A stretch of 64,000 bases of DNA from Mycolicibacterium arenosum. GTDB lineage: Bacteria > Actinomycetota > Actinomycetes > Mycobacteriales > Mycobacteriaceae. Location of the stretch: the NCBI RefSeq assembly GCF_024320865.1, contig NZ_JANDBD010000009.1:102607-166606 (forward strand), given 5' to 3'. Position numbers and translations under genes: made by a program. Each line of letters opens with the position of its first letter. Within the stretch, counting starts at the first letter, position 1. Of this stretch, positions 50,239 to 58,705 are shown piece by piece. The notes beneath the pieces were generated by a model. It did no database searches and was not told where the DNA came from. It was given only the letters and a program-made list of their open reading frames with translations.

Positions 50239-50609
50239 ATCTCGACATCGCCACCCAGTCCACGTCTCCCGAGTCGATCACCGTGCACGTAGTGGGCGAC
50301 GTCGACTACCTGACGACCGCCACACTCGTCGCGACCGTGACGGACCTGCTCGCCACGGCACCCGCGTTGCGCGACCTGCGCTTCGAACTGACCGGGATGT
50401 CCTTCTGCGACTCCGCGGGATTGTCCGGCTTCATTCAGATCCATCGGCGCACGTCGTCCGCGGGGATTCAGCTGCATCTCGACGACATGCCCCCACACTT
50501 CGAGCGCATCCTCGACCTCACCGGCGTGCTCGAGCACCTGACCGCGCCGCCGAGCGGTGTCGACGAATCCGTGGCCCAGCGCTACGAGGGCGGCGGCTCG
50601 AACAGCTGA
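50235..50609 (+). CDS. STAS-domain anti-anti-sigma factor
   Basis: STAS protein of 124 residues like RsbV/SpoIIAA. The phosphoserine site is intact: MSFCDSAGLSGFIQIHRRT, with Ser60 as the residue phosphorylated by an RsbW-type kinase and dephosphorylated by a SpoIIE-domain phosphatase. The N-terminal strand ITVHVVGDVDYLTTATLVAT is also typical. It overlaps the B12-sensor gene (ATGA), completing a phosphatase-sensor-STAS operon. No RsbW-like kinase gene is present in the window. Its 3' end overlaps the convergent VOC gene by 28 bases. In mycobacteria the target would probably be SigF or a related kinase-bound sigma factor, which is inference. Confidence 0.88.
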   Translation: MNLDIATQSTSPESITVHVVGDVDYLTTATLVATVTDLLATAPALRDLRFELTGMSFCDSAGLSGFIQIHRRTSSAGIQLHLDDMPPHFERILDLTGVLEHLTAPPSGVDESVAQRYEGGGSNS

Positions 50610-50938
50610 AGGTCGTTGCCTTCGGAGTCCTTGAACGTCGCGATGCGGCCCCACGGATTATTCGAGACCTCGCCGACGAACTCGACGCCGGCGTCCGTCA
50701 GCCGCACGATCTCGTCGTAGAGATCGATGTCCGGCTCGAAGGTGATGACGGCTCCGCCGGTGGCGCCGTCGTGGGTGTCCTCCCGCCCGTTCAGGCCGAT
50801 CGTCAGGCCGTCCGTTGTCAGCTCCGACCAGTCATCGCCCTCGGATTTGACGGTGAGGCCCAGGGTTTCGCCGTAGAACTTCACCGCACGTCCCATGTCC
50901 TCCACGGGTAACCACACTGTCGCGACGCCACTTGCCAT
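50582..50938 (-). CDS. VOC superfamily (glyoxalase-like) protein
   Basis: Protein of 118 residues with a VOC fold: VATVWLPVEDMGRAVKFYGE, GLTIGLNGRED, ITFEPDIDLYDEIVRLTDAG and the last strand DSEGNDLQLFEPP. Start: ATG at 50938 with AAGGAC ahead; GTG at 50947 is the alternative. Such proteins bind a metal or act as antibiotic- or electrophile-binding proteins; no substrate is indicated. It is a single gene; its stop lies inside the convergent STAS gene, and its start is 75 bases from the divergent Nei-type glycosylase start. Confidence 0.82.
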   Translation of the reverse strand: MASGVATVWLPVEDMGRAVKFYGETLGLTVKSEGDDWSELTTDGLTIGLNGREDTHDGATGGAVITFEPDIDLYDEIVRLTDAGVEFVGEVSNNPWGRIATFKDSEGNDLQLFEPPPS

Positions 50939-51012
50939 GTCCTTCACTCCTCATCGTTGGTGTCGCCCGCGTACCCGCGGAGCCACGGCTCACACAGGGG
51001 CACCATGGAGAC

Positions 51013-51834
51013 GTGCCCGAGGGTGACACCGTCTACGCGCTGGCGCGCCGACTCGACGCCGCGCTGTGCAATCGCGTTCTGACACACGGCGAACTGCGCG
51101 TGCCCGCCCACGCCACCGAAGACCTGGCCGGCCTGATCGTGCTGGAGCACGACACCCACGGAAAGCACCTGCTCACCCGACTCTCGGGTGGCGTCACTCT
51201 GCACACGCACCTGCGGATGTCCGGGTCGTGGACCGTGTCGAGCGCCGGGCGGTGGCTGCCCCGAACGGTGATGCCGGACGTCCGAGTCGTGCTTCGCACC
51301 GACGGACCGGCGGCCTACGGAGTGCGACTGCCGGTGGTCGATCTGCTCGCCACCGGTGACGAGGCCGACGTCGTCGGGCATCTGGGACCCGATCCGCTGC
51401 GCACCGACTGGGACGCCGCGGAGGCGGCGCGAAGGATCGCCGGCGACCCGCAGCGGCCGCTCGTCGCGGCGCTGCTCGATCAGCGGTGCGTCGCCGGCTT
51501 CGGCAACCTGTGGGCGAACGAACTGTGTTTCCTTCGCGGACACAGTCCGTGGACGCCGGTGGCCGACGTCGACGTCGACGCGCTCCTGACGCTCGGCGCG
51601 CGGGCCCTCCGGCATTCGGCCACGGTGCCGGGTGCCATGCAGGTGACGACGGGCGTTCGCCGAAAAGGGGAACAGCACTGGGTGGCGGGCCGGGCGCATC
51701 GGCCGTGTCTGCGCTGCGGAACGCGCGTGCGGGTGGTCGCCGAGGTCGCCAACGACCCGGAGCGGCGGCGGACGTGGTGGTGTCCGGCGTGCCAGCCGGG
51801 TCCTAGCCCAAGCGGTGAGCCAGTCCGGCGATGA
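51013..51834 (+). CDS. nei: Fpg/Nei family DNA glycosylase (endonuclease VIII)
   Basis: Bifunctional DNA glycosylase/AP lyase of 273 residues. The start is decisive: GTG at 51013 gives (M)PEGDTVYALARRLDAAL, with Pro2 as catalytic amine and Glu3 next to it, as in Nei. The conserved helix-two-turn-helix residues GFGNLWANELCF and LDQRCVAG are present. The C-terminal zinc finger is CLRCGTRVRVVAEVA with the second pair in WWCPACQ. It excises oxidised pyrimidines from DNA. It is single-copy in this window. Its 3' end overlaps the convergent TetR gene by 32 bases. Confidence 0.92.
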   Translation: MPEGDTVYALARRLDAALCNRVLTHGELRVPAHATEDLAGLIVLEHDTHGKHLLTRLSGGVTLHTHLRMSGSWTVSSAGRWLPRTVMPDVRVVLRTDGPAAYGVRLPVVDLLATGDEADVVGHLGPDPLRTDWDAAEAARRIAGDPQRPLVAALLDQRCVAGFGNLWANELCFLRGHSPWTPVADVDVDALLTLGARALRHSATVPGAMQVTTGVRRKGEQHWVAGRAHRPCLRCGTRVRVVAEVANDPERRRTWWCPACQPGPSPSGEPVRR

Positions 51835-52456
51835 CGATGTCCAGTTCGAAGTCGAACTGACCCGCGTCCGGCGACGGCGCGTCCGTCAGCGCGCGACGCA
51901 GCGCCGGGTAGTCGTCGTAACCGATGTCTTCAAGAGCCGCAACGGTTTCCGCGCCGTAGTCGTGCTGGCCCGCGGATGCGCGGATCGTGCCCTGCGCCGC
52001 CGTCTGCGCGATGTTGGCCAGCGCGGTCAGCCCGCGGCGGGCGTCGTCGGGCGCGAACCCGGCCGTCAGCATCACGTCCAGGACCCGCTCGGCCATGGCC
52101 AGGGCCGCCGTCGCGCCCGCCCCGCGCAACGGGGTGTGGTCGACGGCGATGCCCACCTGAACGAGCCCCTCGCGGAAGGCGTGCGCGTAACTGCGCAGCA
52201 CCGCCTGCCAGTCGCCGTGCACAGGCAGTTCGACGCCGCCGAGTTCGGTTTCGAAGCGATCGACGACGACGAGGGACAGCAGGCCCTGGCGGTCTCCGAC
52301 GTAGTAGTGCAGCGCCTTGCGGCTCACGCCGAGCGCGTCGGCGACCGCCTGCATGGTCAGGTCGCGCGCGGGCAGGGCACGTGCGGCGGCGACGATCTGC
52401 TCGCGGCTGATCCGCGGTGGTCGGCCACGCGGCCTGCGCACCTCGGCTTCGGTCAC
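51803..52456 (-). CDS. TetR family transcriptional regulator
   Basis: TetR-type repressor of 217 residues. Its N-terminal tail is basic (RRPRGRPPRISREQIVAAAR), followed by VADALGVSRKALHYYVGDRQ. The ligand domain contains RGAGATAALAMAERVLDVML. Start: GTG at 52456 or, nine bases upstream, GTG at 52465. It is divergent from the dihydrodipicolinate-reductase-like/enoyl-CoA hydratase/acyl-CoA dehydrogenase operon and is the likely local repressor of that operon. An 11-bp palindrome (AATCGACGATT, 52475-52485) sits in the shared 87-base promoter region. Confidence 0.85.
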   Translation of the reverse strand: MTEAEVRRPRGRPPRISREQIVAAARALPARDLTMQAVADALGVSRKALHYYVGDRQGLLSLVVVDRFETELGGVELPVHGDWQAVLRSYAHAFREGLVQVGIAVDHTPLRGAGATAALAMAERVLDVMLTAGFAPDDARRGLTALANIAQTAAQGTIRASAGQHDYGAETVAALEDIGYDDYPALRRALTDAPSPDAGQFDFELDIVIAGLAHRLG

Positions 52457-52474
52457 GGGGTACACAGTAGTGCG

Positions 52475-52485
52475 AATCGACGATT
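52475..52485. promoter_or_regulatory. Palindrome AATCG-A-CGATT in divergent TetR promoter region
   Basis: Perfect 5-bp inverted repeat about one base centre, 19 bases upstream of the TetR start and 59 bases upstream of the divergent reductase-like gene. The position fits a TetR operator, although TetR sites are usually somewhat longer. Confidence 0.35.
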
Positions 52486-52543
52486 TATCACCGGTCGGGA
52501 AAAAGTCCTTCCGAACCGCGTCGCAGTTCCCTAAGCTGAGCGT

Positions 52544-53617
52544 GTGCCCAACACCCCTTATCGCGTCGTCCAGTGGACGACCGGCAACGTCGGCAAGAGC
52601 TCCGTTCGGGCGATCGCCGCCAATCCCCACTACGAACTCGTCGGCCTCTTCGCCTGGTCGGAGGACAAGGTCGGCCGTGACGTCGGCGAGCTGGTCGGCA
52701 TCGAGCCGCTCGGCGTCCAGGCCACCAACGACGTCGACGCCCTGCTGGCCCTCAAGCCGGACTGCGTCGTCTACAACCCGATGTGGAACGACGTCGACGA
52801 GCTCGCGCGCATCCTGTCCGCGGGCGTCAACGTCGTCGCGTCGGCGTCCTTCATCACCGGCCGCAACCTCGGCGACGGTCGGCAGAAGCTCGAGGACGCC
52901 GCCCAGTTGGGCGGAGCCACCCTGTTCGGGTCCGGCGTCAGCCCCGGCTTCGCCGAACTGCTCGCCATCGTCGCCGCGACCGCGTGCGACCGGATCGACA
53001 AGATCACCATCGCGGAGTCCGCCGACACCACGCTGTACGACTCCCCCGACACCGAGCGGCCGGTCGGCTTCGACAAGCACATCGACGATCCCGACCTGCC
53101 GCCGATGGCCGAGCAGGGCACCGCGGTGTTCGCCGAGGCGGTTCAATTGGTCGCCGATGCGATCGGCGTCGAGCTCGACGAGATCAGGTGCGTCTCCGAG
53201 TACGCCAAGACCACCGAGGACCTGCCGATGGCGTCGTGGACCATCAAGGCCGGCCACGTGGCGGGGGTGTTCGCCAGCTGGCAGGGAATCGTCAACGGCG
53301 AGACCGTGATCGACATCAACGTGCGGTGGAAGAAAGGGCAGACGCTGGAGCCCGACTGGCAGCTCGACGCCGACGGCTGGAAGATCACCATCGACGGGCG
53401 GCCGACGGTCAACATGCAGGTCGGCTTCCTTCCGCCGCCCGACATGATCGCCACGGCGACGTCGATCGAGGACTTCTTCGAACTCGGCCACATCATGACC
53501 GCGATGCCGCCGATCCACGCGATCCCCGCCGTCGTCGCCGCCGCACCGGGTATCGCGACCTACAACGACCTGCCGCTGAATCTGCCGCGCGCCGTCGTGC
53601 CCGCCGCGCATAAGTGA
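52544..53617 (+). CDS. NAD(P)-binding dihydrodipicolinate reductase-like protein
   Basis: Protein of 357 residues with an N-terminal Rossmann fold of the dihydrodipicolinate-reductase type: YRVVQWTTGNVGKSSVRAIA, then ADVDAL-like turns, CVVYNPMWNDVDELARILSA and GSGVSPGFAELLAIVAA. The C-terminal domain resembles 2,4-diaminopentanoate dehydrogenase-type relatives, and no catalytic residue can be assigned with certainty. In mycobacteria such genes are common near lipid or steroid catabolism operons. It starts with GTG at 52544 and overlaps the enoyl-CoA hydratase gene by GTGA. It is divergent from the TetR gene. Confidence 0.78.
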   Translation: MPNTPYRVVQWTTGNVGKSSVRAIAANPHYELVGLFAWSEDKVGRDVGELVGIEPLGVQATNDVDALLALKPDCVVYNPMWNDVDELARILSAGVNVVASASFITGRNLGDGRQKLEDAAQLGGATLFGSGVSPGFAELLAIVAATACDRIDKITIAESADTTLYDSPDTERPVGFDKHIDDPDLPPMAEQGTAVFAEAVQLVADAIGVELDEIRCVSEYAKTTEDLPMASWTIKAGHVAGVFASWQGIVNGETVIDINVRWKKGQTLEPDWQLDADGWKITIDGRPTVNMQVGFLPPPDMIATATSIEDFFELGHIMTAMPPIHAIPAVVAAAPGIATYNDLPLNLPRAVVPAAHK

Positions 53618-54360
53618 CGCTCGAACTCGAAAGGCGCGAGGGCGTCGCGCTGCTGCGGCTCAACCGGCCGAAGCAGCTCAACGCGATCAACGAGACGATG
53701 CGCGATGACCTGGTCGCCACGCTGGCGGAACTGGGGCGCGACGAGGCCGTGCGCGTCGTCGTCCTGACCGGCGCAGGGCGCGGCTTCTGCTCGGGGCTGG
53801 ATACGCGAAACTTCGGCGACGGCATTCCGACGGCAACCGATCCGGCCGCCGACCGGCTGCGGTTTCAGGAGTCGATGGTGGCGTTGCCCGAGGCCATTCG
53901 CGCGTTGCCGCAACCCGTGATCGCCGCGGTCAACGGGCCCTGTGTCGGTGCGGGATTCGCACTGTGCCTGGCCGCCGACATCCGAATCTGCTCGACGGCA
54001 GCGTCATTCGGCAACGGGGCGATACTGCTCGGGCTGTCGGGCGGTGAGATGGGGATGAGCTATCACCTGCCGCGCATCGTCGGAACCAGTATCGCCGCCG
54101 ACTGGATGCTCACCGGACGCACGGTGAGCGCCGCCGAAGCCGACCGTCGGGGTCTGGTGAGCGAGCTCGTCGAACCCGACCACCTCGACGCCCGCGCCCT
54201 GGAACTCGCCGCCGGTGTCGCCGGCCTGTCGCCGCTGGGAGTCCAGTTGACCAAGCGAGCGCTTCAGGCCAATACCGACGCGTCGCTCGCCGCCGCGCTC
54301 GAACTCGAGAATCGCAACCAAGTGCTCAGTCACGCCGACGCAGCACGGGAGAGGAGCTAG
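53614..54360 (+). CDS. Enoyl-CoA hydratase/isomerase family protein
   Basis: Crotonase-fold protein of 248 residues. The oxyanion-hole segments are GAGRGFCSGLDTRNFGDG and VNGPCVGAGFALCLAADIRI. The usual hydratase Glu pair is partly changed: the second position lies in GLSGGEMGMSYHLPRIVG. It may be a hydratase, isomerase or related crotonase. It starts with GTG at 53614, overlapping the reductase-like gene, and lies 2 bases before the acyl-CoA dehydrogenase. Together with that gene it suggests beta-oxidation of a specific acyl-CoA rather than bulk fatty acid breakdown, which is inference. Confidence 0.87.
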   Translation: MTLELERREGVALLRLNRPKQLNAINETMRDDLVATLAELGRDEAVRVVVLTGAGRGFCSGLDTRNFGDGIPTATDPAADRLRFQESMVALPEAIRALPQPVIAAVNGPCVGAGFALCLAADIRICSTAASFGNGAILLGLSGGEMGMSYHLPRIVGTSIAADWMLTGRTVSAAEADRRGLVSELVEPDHLDARALELAAGVAGLSPLGVQLTKRALQANTDASLAAALELENRNQVLSHADAARERS

Positions 54361-54362
54361 CC

Positions 54363-55664
54363 GTGTCGTGGGACTTCGCCACCGATCCCGAATACGCCGA
54401 ACAGCTGGCCTGGGTCGAGGATTTCGTTCGCACCGAATGCGAGCCCATCGACTACATCGTCAAGGAGTCGCACGATCTCAACGATCCGGTGCGGCAGGCG
54501 CTCATCCCGCCGTTGCAGGAGATCGTCAAGGAGCGCGGGCTGTGGGCCACCCACTTGGGCGCGCATCTCGGCGGGCCCGGCTACGGCCAGATGAAGCTCG
54601 CGCTCCTGAACGAGATTCTCGGCCGCTCGGAGTGCGCGCCGATCGTATTCGGCTCGCAGGCACCGGACTCCGGTAACAGCGAGATCCTGGCCCACTACGG
54701 GACCCCGGAACTCAAGGCCCGCTACCTGGAGCCGCTGCTGGACAACCGGATCGTGTCGTGTTTCTCGATGACCGAACCGCAGGGCGGCGCTGACCCGAAG
54801 GTGTTCACCACCAGCGCCGTTCAGGACGGCGACCACTGGCTGATCAACGGCGAGAAGTGGTACTCCTCGTTCGCGTCGATGGCCTCGTTCCTCATCGTGA
54901 TGGCGATGACCGACCCGGACGCGCCGCCGTACCAACGGTATTCGATGTTCGTCGTACCCGGTGACACGCCGGGCATCAACGTGCTGCGCGATGTCGGGCT
55001 CGGCTATCAGCCGCTCGGTGGTGGCGGCCGGGAGGGGTACGTCCGCTACGAGAACGTCCGCGTTCCCGATGATCACATGCTGGGACCGCGGGGCGGTGCG
55101 TTCGTCGTCGCGCAGACACGGCTCGGCGGCGGGCGCATTCACCACGCGATGCGCACGGTCGGATTGGTGCGGCGGATCTTCGACATGCTCGCCGAACGTG
55201 CGGTGTCGCGCTACACGCAGGGCGAGCCGCTGGCGAACAAGCAGATGGTGCAGGAGATGATCGCCGACTCGTGGATGGAGATCGAGGCGTTCCGGCTACT
55301 GACCCTCCAAACCGCTTGGAAGATAGACAAGTACAACGACTACAAGGCGGTGCGCGGCGATATCTCCGCGGTCAAGGCGATGATGCAGAAGGTGCTCCAC
55401 GACGTATCGGCGCGGGCGTTGCAACTGCACGGCTCGCTGGGCACGTCGCACGAGATGCCGTTCGTGCAGTACCTGACGGAGTCCTTCGTGCTCGGTCTGG
55501 CCGACGGGCCCACCGAAGTGCACAAGGTCACGCTGGCCCGGCTGTTACTCAAGGACGTCGAGCCGGCGCCCGACGCGTTCCCCTCCGGGCATCTGCTGAG
55601 GCTCCGCGAAGCCGCTGAGGCCAAGTTCGCCGACAAGCTGGCCGGGATTCCGCGGAGCCGGTGA
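54363..55664 (+). CDS. Acyl-CoA dehydrogenase
   Basis: Acyl-CoA dehydrogenase of 433 residues. The FAD/substrate loop reads SCFSMTEPQGGADPKVF and WLINGEKWYSSFASMASFLI. The C-terminal four-helix bundle has VQEMIADSWMEIEAFRLLTL and the late LQLHGSLGTSHEMPFVQYL. The catalytic Glu of medium-chain enzymes is not clearly at its usual place (the late loop reads ADGPTEVHKVTLA), a feature of the longer ACAD10/11-like group. It starts with GTG at 54363. It is the last gene of the TetR-divergent operon. Substrate chain length is not predictable. Confidence 0.9.
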   Translation: MSWDFATDPEYAEQLAWVEDFVRTECEPIDYIVKESHDLNDPVRQALIPPLQEIVKERGLWATHLGAHLGGPGYGQMKLALLNEILGRSECAPIVFGSQAPDSGNSEILAHYGTPELKARYLEPLLDNRIVSCFSMTEPQGGADPKVFTTSAVQDGDHWLINGEKWYSSFASMASFLIVMAMTDPDAPPYQRYSMFVVPGDTPGINVLRDVGLGYQPLGGGGREGYVRYENVRVPDDHMLGPRGGAFVVAQTRLGGGRIHHAMRTVGLVRRIFDMLAERAVSRYTQGEPLANKQMVQEMIADSWMEIEAFRLLTLQTAWKIDKYNDYKAVRGDISAVKAMMQKVLHDVSARALQLHGSLGTSHEMPFVQYLTESFVLGLADGPTEVHKVTLARLLLKDVEPAPDAFPSGHLLRLREAAEAKFADKLAGIPRSR

Positions 55665-55862
55665 CTGGGAGGGCTAGTTCATGACCATTCGGCAGTATCC
55701 ATAGCTAGTGCGAGCGCGGCCCATGCCGACGAATACGTCGACTTCGGAACACATCAGGCAGCGTGCAGAAGTGCGGCCAAGCAAGCGAATGCTTCCGGTA
55801 CCGGCTACTCGTACTGCTACGAAACCGGGCCGGGCCACTACACGCTCTACTTCGCCGATTGA
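55665..55862 (+). pseudogene. 5'-truncated fragment of a small secreted protein
   Basis: Directly after the acyl-CoA dehydrogenase stop, in the same frame, there is an open frame with no usable start codon. It reads into SASAAHADEYVDFGTHQAAC and then SYCYETGPGHYTLYFAD before TGA at 55860-55862. The AHA/DEY boundary looks like a signal-peptidase site, and the two Cys and aromatic-rich tail resemble small mycobacterial secreted proteins. The hydrophobic part of the signal peptide is missing, so this looks like the mature part of a gene whose 5' end was lost. It lies beside the DUF222/HNH element. Its identity is a sequence-pattern judgement only. Confidence 0.5.
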
Positions 55863-55880
55863 CCGCATCGATCCGCTGCG

Positions 55881-57665
55881 TCAGAACGGTGCGGTGCATT
55901 CGGCGAGGCGGTCTTCGTGGTTGCGTCGGCGTTCGGCGGCGATGGTGGCGGCGCGTTGTTGGGCGCGGGTGCGTCTTCGTTGTGGCATGCGCAGGTCGCG
56001 GCCGGGGGGCGGTTCGGTGACCACCGGTGTCGGGGTGTCGGGTAGTGGTGTGGTGGGGTCCCAGTTCGGGAAGTAGATGCGACTGCCCGGTGGGGCGCGG
56101 TGTTTGAGGCCGGATGGGCTCGTCCAGACGATGGTGCCGTCGTCGAGTTGTAGTTCGGACCAGCCGCCGTCGCCGACCCAGAACGTTTTGAGCAGGTGAT
56201 GTTTTCGGCACAGCGTGGCGATGTTGCCCGGATGGGTCAGCCCGCCGGGGCGGCCGTACGGGACGGTGTGGTCGAGGTCGGCGTATTCGGCCGGGTGATC
56301 GCAGCCGAGGAACCGGCACGTCATGTCGCGGGCCCGTACGAGGCGTTGGGTCGCGATGGAGGGCCGGTAGCGCACCTCGGCGCTCAGGTCCTCGGGTTGT
56401 GCGACGGTGCGCACCGAGGCGCCCATCCGGCACAGGTCGGCCAGCAGCGCCGCGGGCAGGACGCTTCCGCCGGCGATGATCGCGGTGTAGCCACACGGGG
56501 CGGGTGTGGCTGGGGTTCCACAGGATTCACCCTCGGACGGGGGATCGGGCGCCTGCTCGTCCTCGGGTGGCGGTTCGAGGTCCTGATCGTCGGGTTCGTC
56601 GTCGGCACCCGGCCGATGGTGTTCCCAGTTGACGTCCGGGTCGTCCCCTAGACCGTCGTCACGCGTGGGGTCGACGTCTCGGTCCGGTTCCCCGTCGCCG
56701 GGCAGCAGTTCGGGCTCTTCCTCGTCCTCGGGTGGCGCTTCGTCGGTCCAGTGTTGTTCCCAGTCGTAGTCGCGGTCGTAGCGCGGCCCGTCGTCATCGT
56801 CGTCGGGGCCGTTGTCTGGTCCGGGACCGTCGCTCCGGCCGTCGGCGGCGGGGTTGGGGTTGTCGGTGAGGACGAGGATCTCGAATTGCTTACCGCGGGC
56901 GTCGGGCCCGGTGGCGGGGCAGTCCGGGGATCCGCACAGACACGGCAGGTGATCCCCGCCGGCGTTGATGATCCCGAGGGCCGCGACACGACGTTCGCCG
57001 TGGGTGCGCGGATCCTCGGGACACACCGATGTGGCCATGGCGTCGAGGCGGCGGTCGGTCAGTTCGGCGTCCAGGGCACTGACCCGCCCGTAGATGGAGC
57101 GGGTGCCGGTGGCGTCGTCGGGTTTACCGAACGCGATGTTCAACGAGCGCTGCGCGGTCCGGAACCGGCGCACCGCGTCGGGGTCGTGGCGTTCGATCGC
57201 GGCGTCGATGGCGTCGGCGAGTTTCTGCTCGGAGTAGCCGCCCCACCGGGTGGCCACCGCGGCGAGGTCGGCGTCCACCCGGGCCAGGGCGTCGGGGTCG
57301 ACGATCAGCTGGGTGCGCCAGGACGCGGTGGCCGCCACCTTCAGGGTGATGTCGCCGCGGCGCAGCAGGTCCCCGGTCAAAGGGATCCGGTCGCGCAGGT
57401 CCAGGGCCCGATACATCAACCCCGAGGCCGTGCGGTGGCTGACGATCAGGTCGGCGGCGATCTCGGCGGCACAGCAATCCCACGCGTCGCAGGCCGAGCG
57501 CTCCCGCGAGAGCGCCAACTCGGTACCCAGCCGCCGGTCGACCAGTTCCGCGATCAGGGCCAGGCGGTGTCCGGCGGTCGCGGCCTCGGCGCGGGCGTAG
57601 CCGGTGATCGCGAGGTTCAGCGCGGCATCGTCCATCCCCGCCGGATCCCGAAACGCTTCGCACAT
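55881..57665 (-). CDS. DUF222/HNH endonuclease-domain protein (13E12 type), copy 2
   Basis: Protein of 594 residues. DUF222 domain at residues ~1-240 (LNLAITGYARAEAATAGHRL; DCCAAEIAADLIVSHRTASG), a long acidic Asp/Pro/Glu-rich linker (~265-385), and an HNH motif CRFLGCDHPAEYADLDHTVP followed by LCRKHHLLKTFW. It is a diverged relative of the copy at 33648-35195; the linker is longer. Start: ATG at 57665. Such genes are scattered repeats in mycobacteria, linked to recombination and phage-attachment sites. Beside it (55665-55862) is a fragment of a secreted-protein gene, consistent with past rearrangement here. Confidence 0.88.
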   Translation of the reverse strand: MCEAFRDPAGMDDAALNLAITGYARAEAATAGHRLALIAELVDRRLGTELALSRERSACDAWDCCAAEIAADLIVSHRTASGLMYRALDLRDRIPLTGDLLRRGDITLKVAATASWRTQLIVDPDALARVDADLAAVATRWGGYSEQKLADAIDAAIERHDPDAVRRFRTAQRSLNIAFGKPDDATGTRSIYGRVSALDAELTDRRLDAMATSVCPEDPRTHGERRVAALGIINAGGDHLPCLCGSPDCPATGPDARGKQFEILVLTDNPNPAADGRSDGPGPDNGPDDDDDGPRYDRDYDWEQHWTDEAPPEDEEEPELLPGDGEPDRDVDPTRDDGLGDDPDVNWEHHRPGADDEPDDQDLEPPPEDEQAPDPPSEGESCGTPATPAPCGYTAIIAGGSVLPAALLADLCRMGASVRTVAQPEDLSAEVRYRPSIATQRLVRARDMTCRFLGCDHPAEYADLDHTVPYGRPGGLTHPGNIATLCRKHHLLKTFWVGDGGWSELQLDDGTIVWTSPSGLKHRAPPGSRIYFPNWDPTTPLPDTPTPVVTEPPPGRDLRMPQRRRTRAQQRAATIAAERRRNHEDRLAECTAPF

Positions 57666-57781
57666 ACATTCGATTATCCGGACGTCGAGGACCTCTCGCC
57701 ACGGTGCACATTCGACCTGTGGATGAAACCCGGACTGTGGATGACTCAGGCCTGCAACACGATTCGTGTCACACCCGTATG

Positions 57782-58705
57782 CTAGGCGAGCAGCTCATCC
57801 GCTTGCCGCAGCAGCCCCGTCAGCACCGGCGCCATCGCCTCCAGCTCGGGTCGCGGCGTCGCCCGCCGACGGTTGTGTTTCACGATCAGCGACCACGTCG
57901 CCGCGGATTTGAAGCACGCCAGCGCCATGAACCACTCGATGTCGGGCGCGTTCCCGTAGCACTCCAGCAGCTCCGCACGGGTCGGCACCGCGTCGGTGTA
58001 CGGTGACGGCCGCTGGTAGGTGGCGGGGTTTGCGTTGATCAGGAACCAGCCCAGATCGATACGCGAATCGCCGAGAGACCAGATCTCCCAGTCGATCACG
58101 GCCTTAATGCGCGCACCCTCGGCCAGCAGGTTGCCCAGCCGGAAGTCGCCGTGCACGATCGACGGCTCCAGTGCTGCGGGCACCGACGACCGCAGCGCGT
58201 CGGCGGTGTTCGTCCACCCCGGAACCAGTGCCGCATCGACGGTGCCGAGCGTCGCGCACCAGCGGTCGACCTCGGCGGTGGCGTCGACCACCGGCTCGGA
58301 TAGCGGTGGACGCACCCTGTGAAGCGCCGCCATGACGCGCGTCGCCTCTCGATAGCGTTGCGGCACATCGGGATCGAACACCTGAGGCCGGTCGAACAGC
58401 GGCTCGAACGCGTCGCCCTCGACCAGCGTCATCACGAATAACGGCGGCGAACCCTCATCGCGCGCGAGCACCACCGGCACGGGAACGTCGGACTTACTGA
58501 GCTCATCTAGGATGCGCGCCTGCCGCAGCACGTCGCGATGCCCGACCGGCGCGTGACCCGGTGGCGCGACCTTGACGACGACGGGCGCTCCGTCACGATC
58601 ACCCCGGTAGGTCAGGCTGGACGCTCCACCCGCCAACGGGACGACATCGACCACACCGTGTCCGGCGAGCCGGCTTCGTAGCGCGTCGAGGTCGGAATCA
58701 GTCAC
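57782..58705 (-). CDS. Aminoglycoside phosphotransferase (APH)-family kinase-like protein
   Basis: APH-fold phosphotransferase of 307 residues. The catalytic loop is IVHGDFRLGNLL (Brenner-like HGDxxxxN) and the metal Asp is in AVIDWEIWSLGDSRIDLGWF. The N-lobe has a Gly-rich loop (LAGGASSLTYRGDRDGAPVV) and its Lys in VVVKVAPPGH. In actinobacteria this type is close to the acyl-CoA-dehydrogenase-associated APH domain (ACAD10/11-like), and it lies near catabolic genes. It overlaps the SDR gene by 8 bases and is the last gene of the molybdopterin oxidoreductase operon. Antibiotic resistance is not implied. Confidence 0.85.
   Translation of the reverse strand: MTDSDLDALRSRLAGHGVVDVVPLAGGASSLTYRGDRDGAPVVVKVAPPGHAPVGHRDVLRQARILDELSKSDVPVPVVLARDEGSPPLFVMTLVEGDAFEPLFDRPQVFDPDVPQRYREATRVMAALHRVRPPLSEPVVDATAEVDRWCATLGTVDAALVPGWTNTADALRSSVPAALEPSIVHGDFRLGNLLAEGARIKAVIDWEIWSLGDSRIDLGWFLINANPATYQRPSPYTDAVPTRAELLECYGNAPDIEWFMALACFKSAATWSLIVKHNRRRATPRPELEAMAPVLTGLLRQADELLA

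Noticed and set aside
57782..58705. Aminoglycoside resistance gene
   Set aside because: The APH fold is shared by many metabolic kinases, and the operon context (SDR, molybdopterin enzyme) is catabolic.
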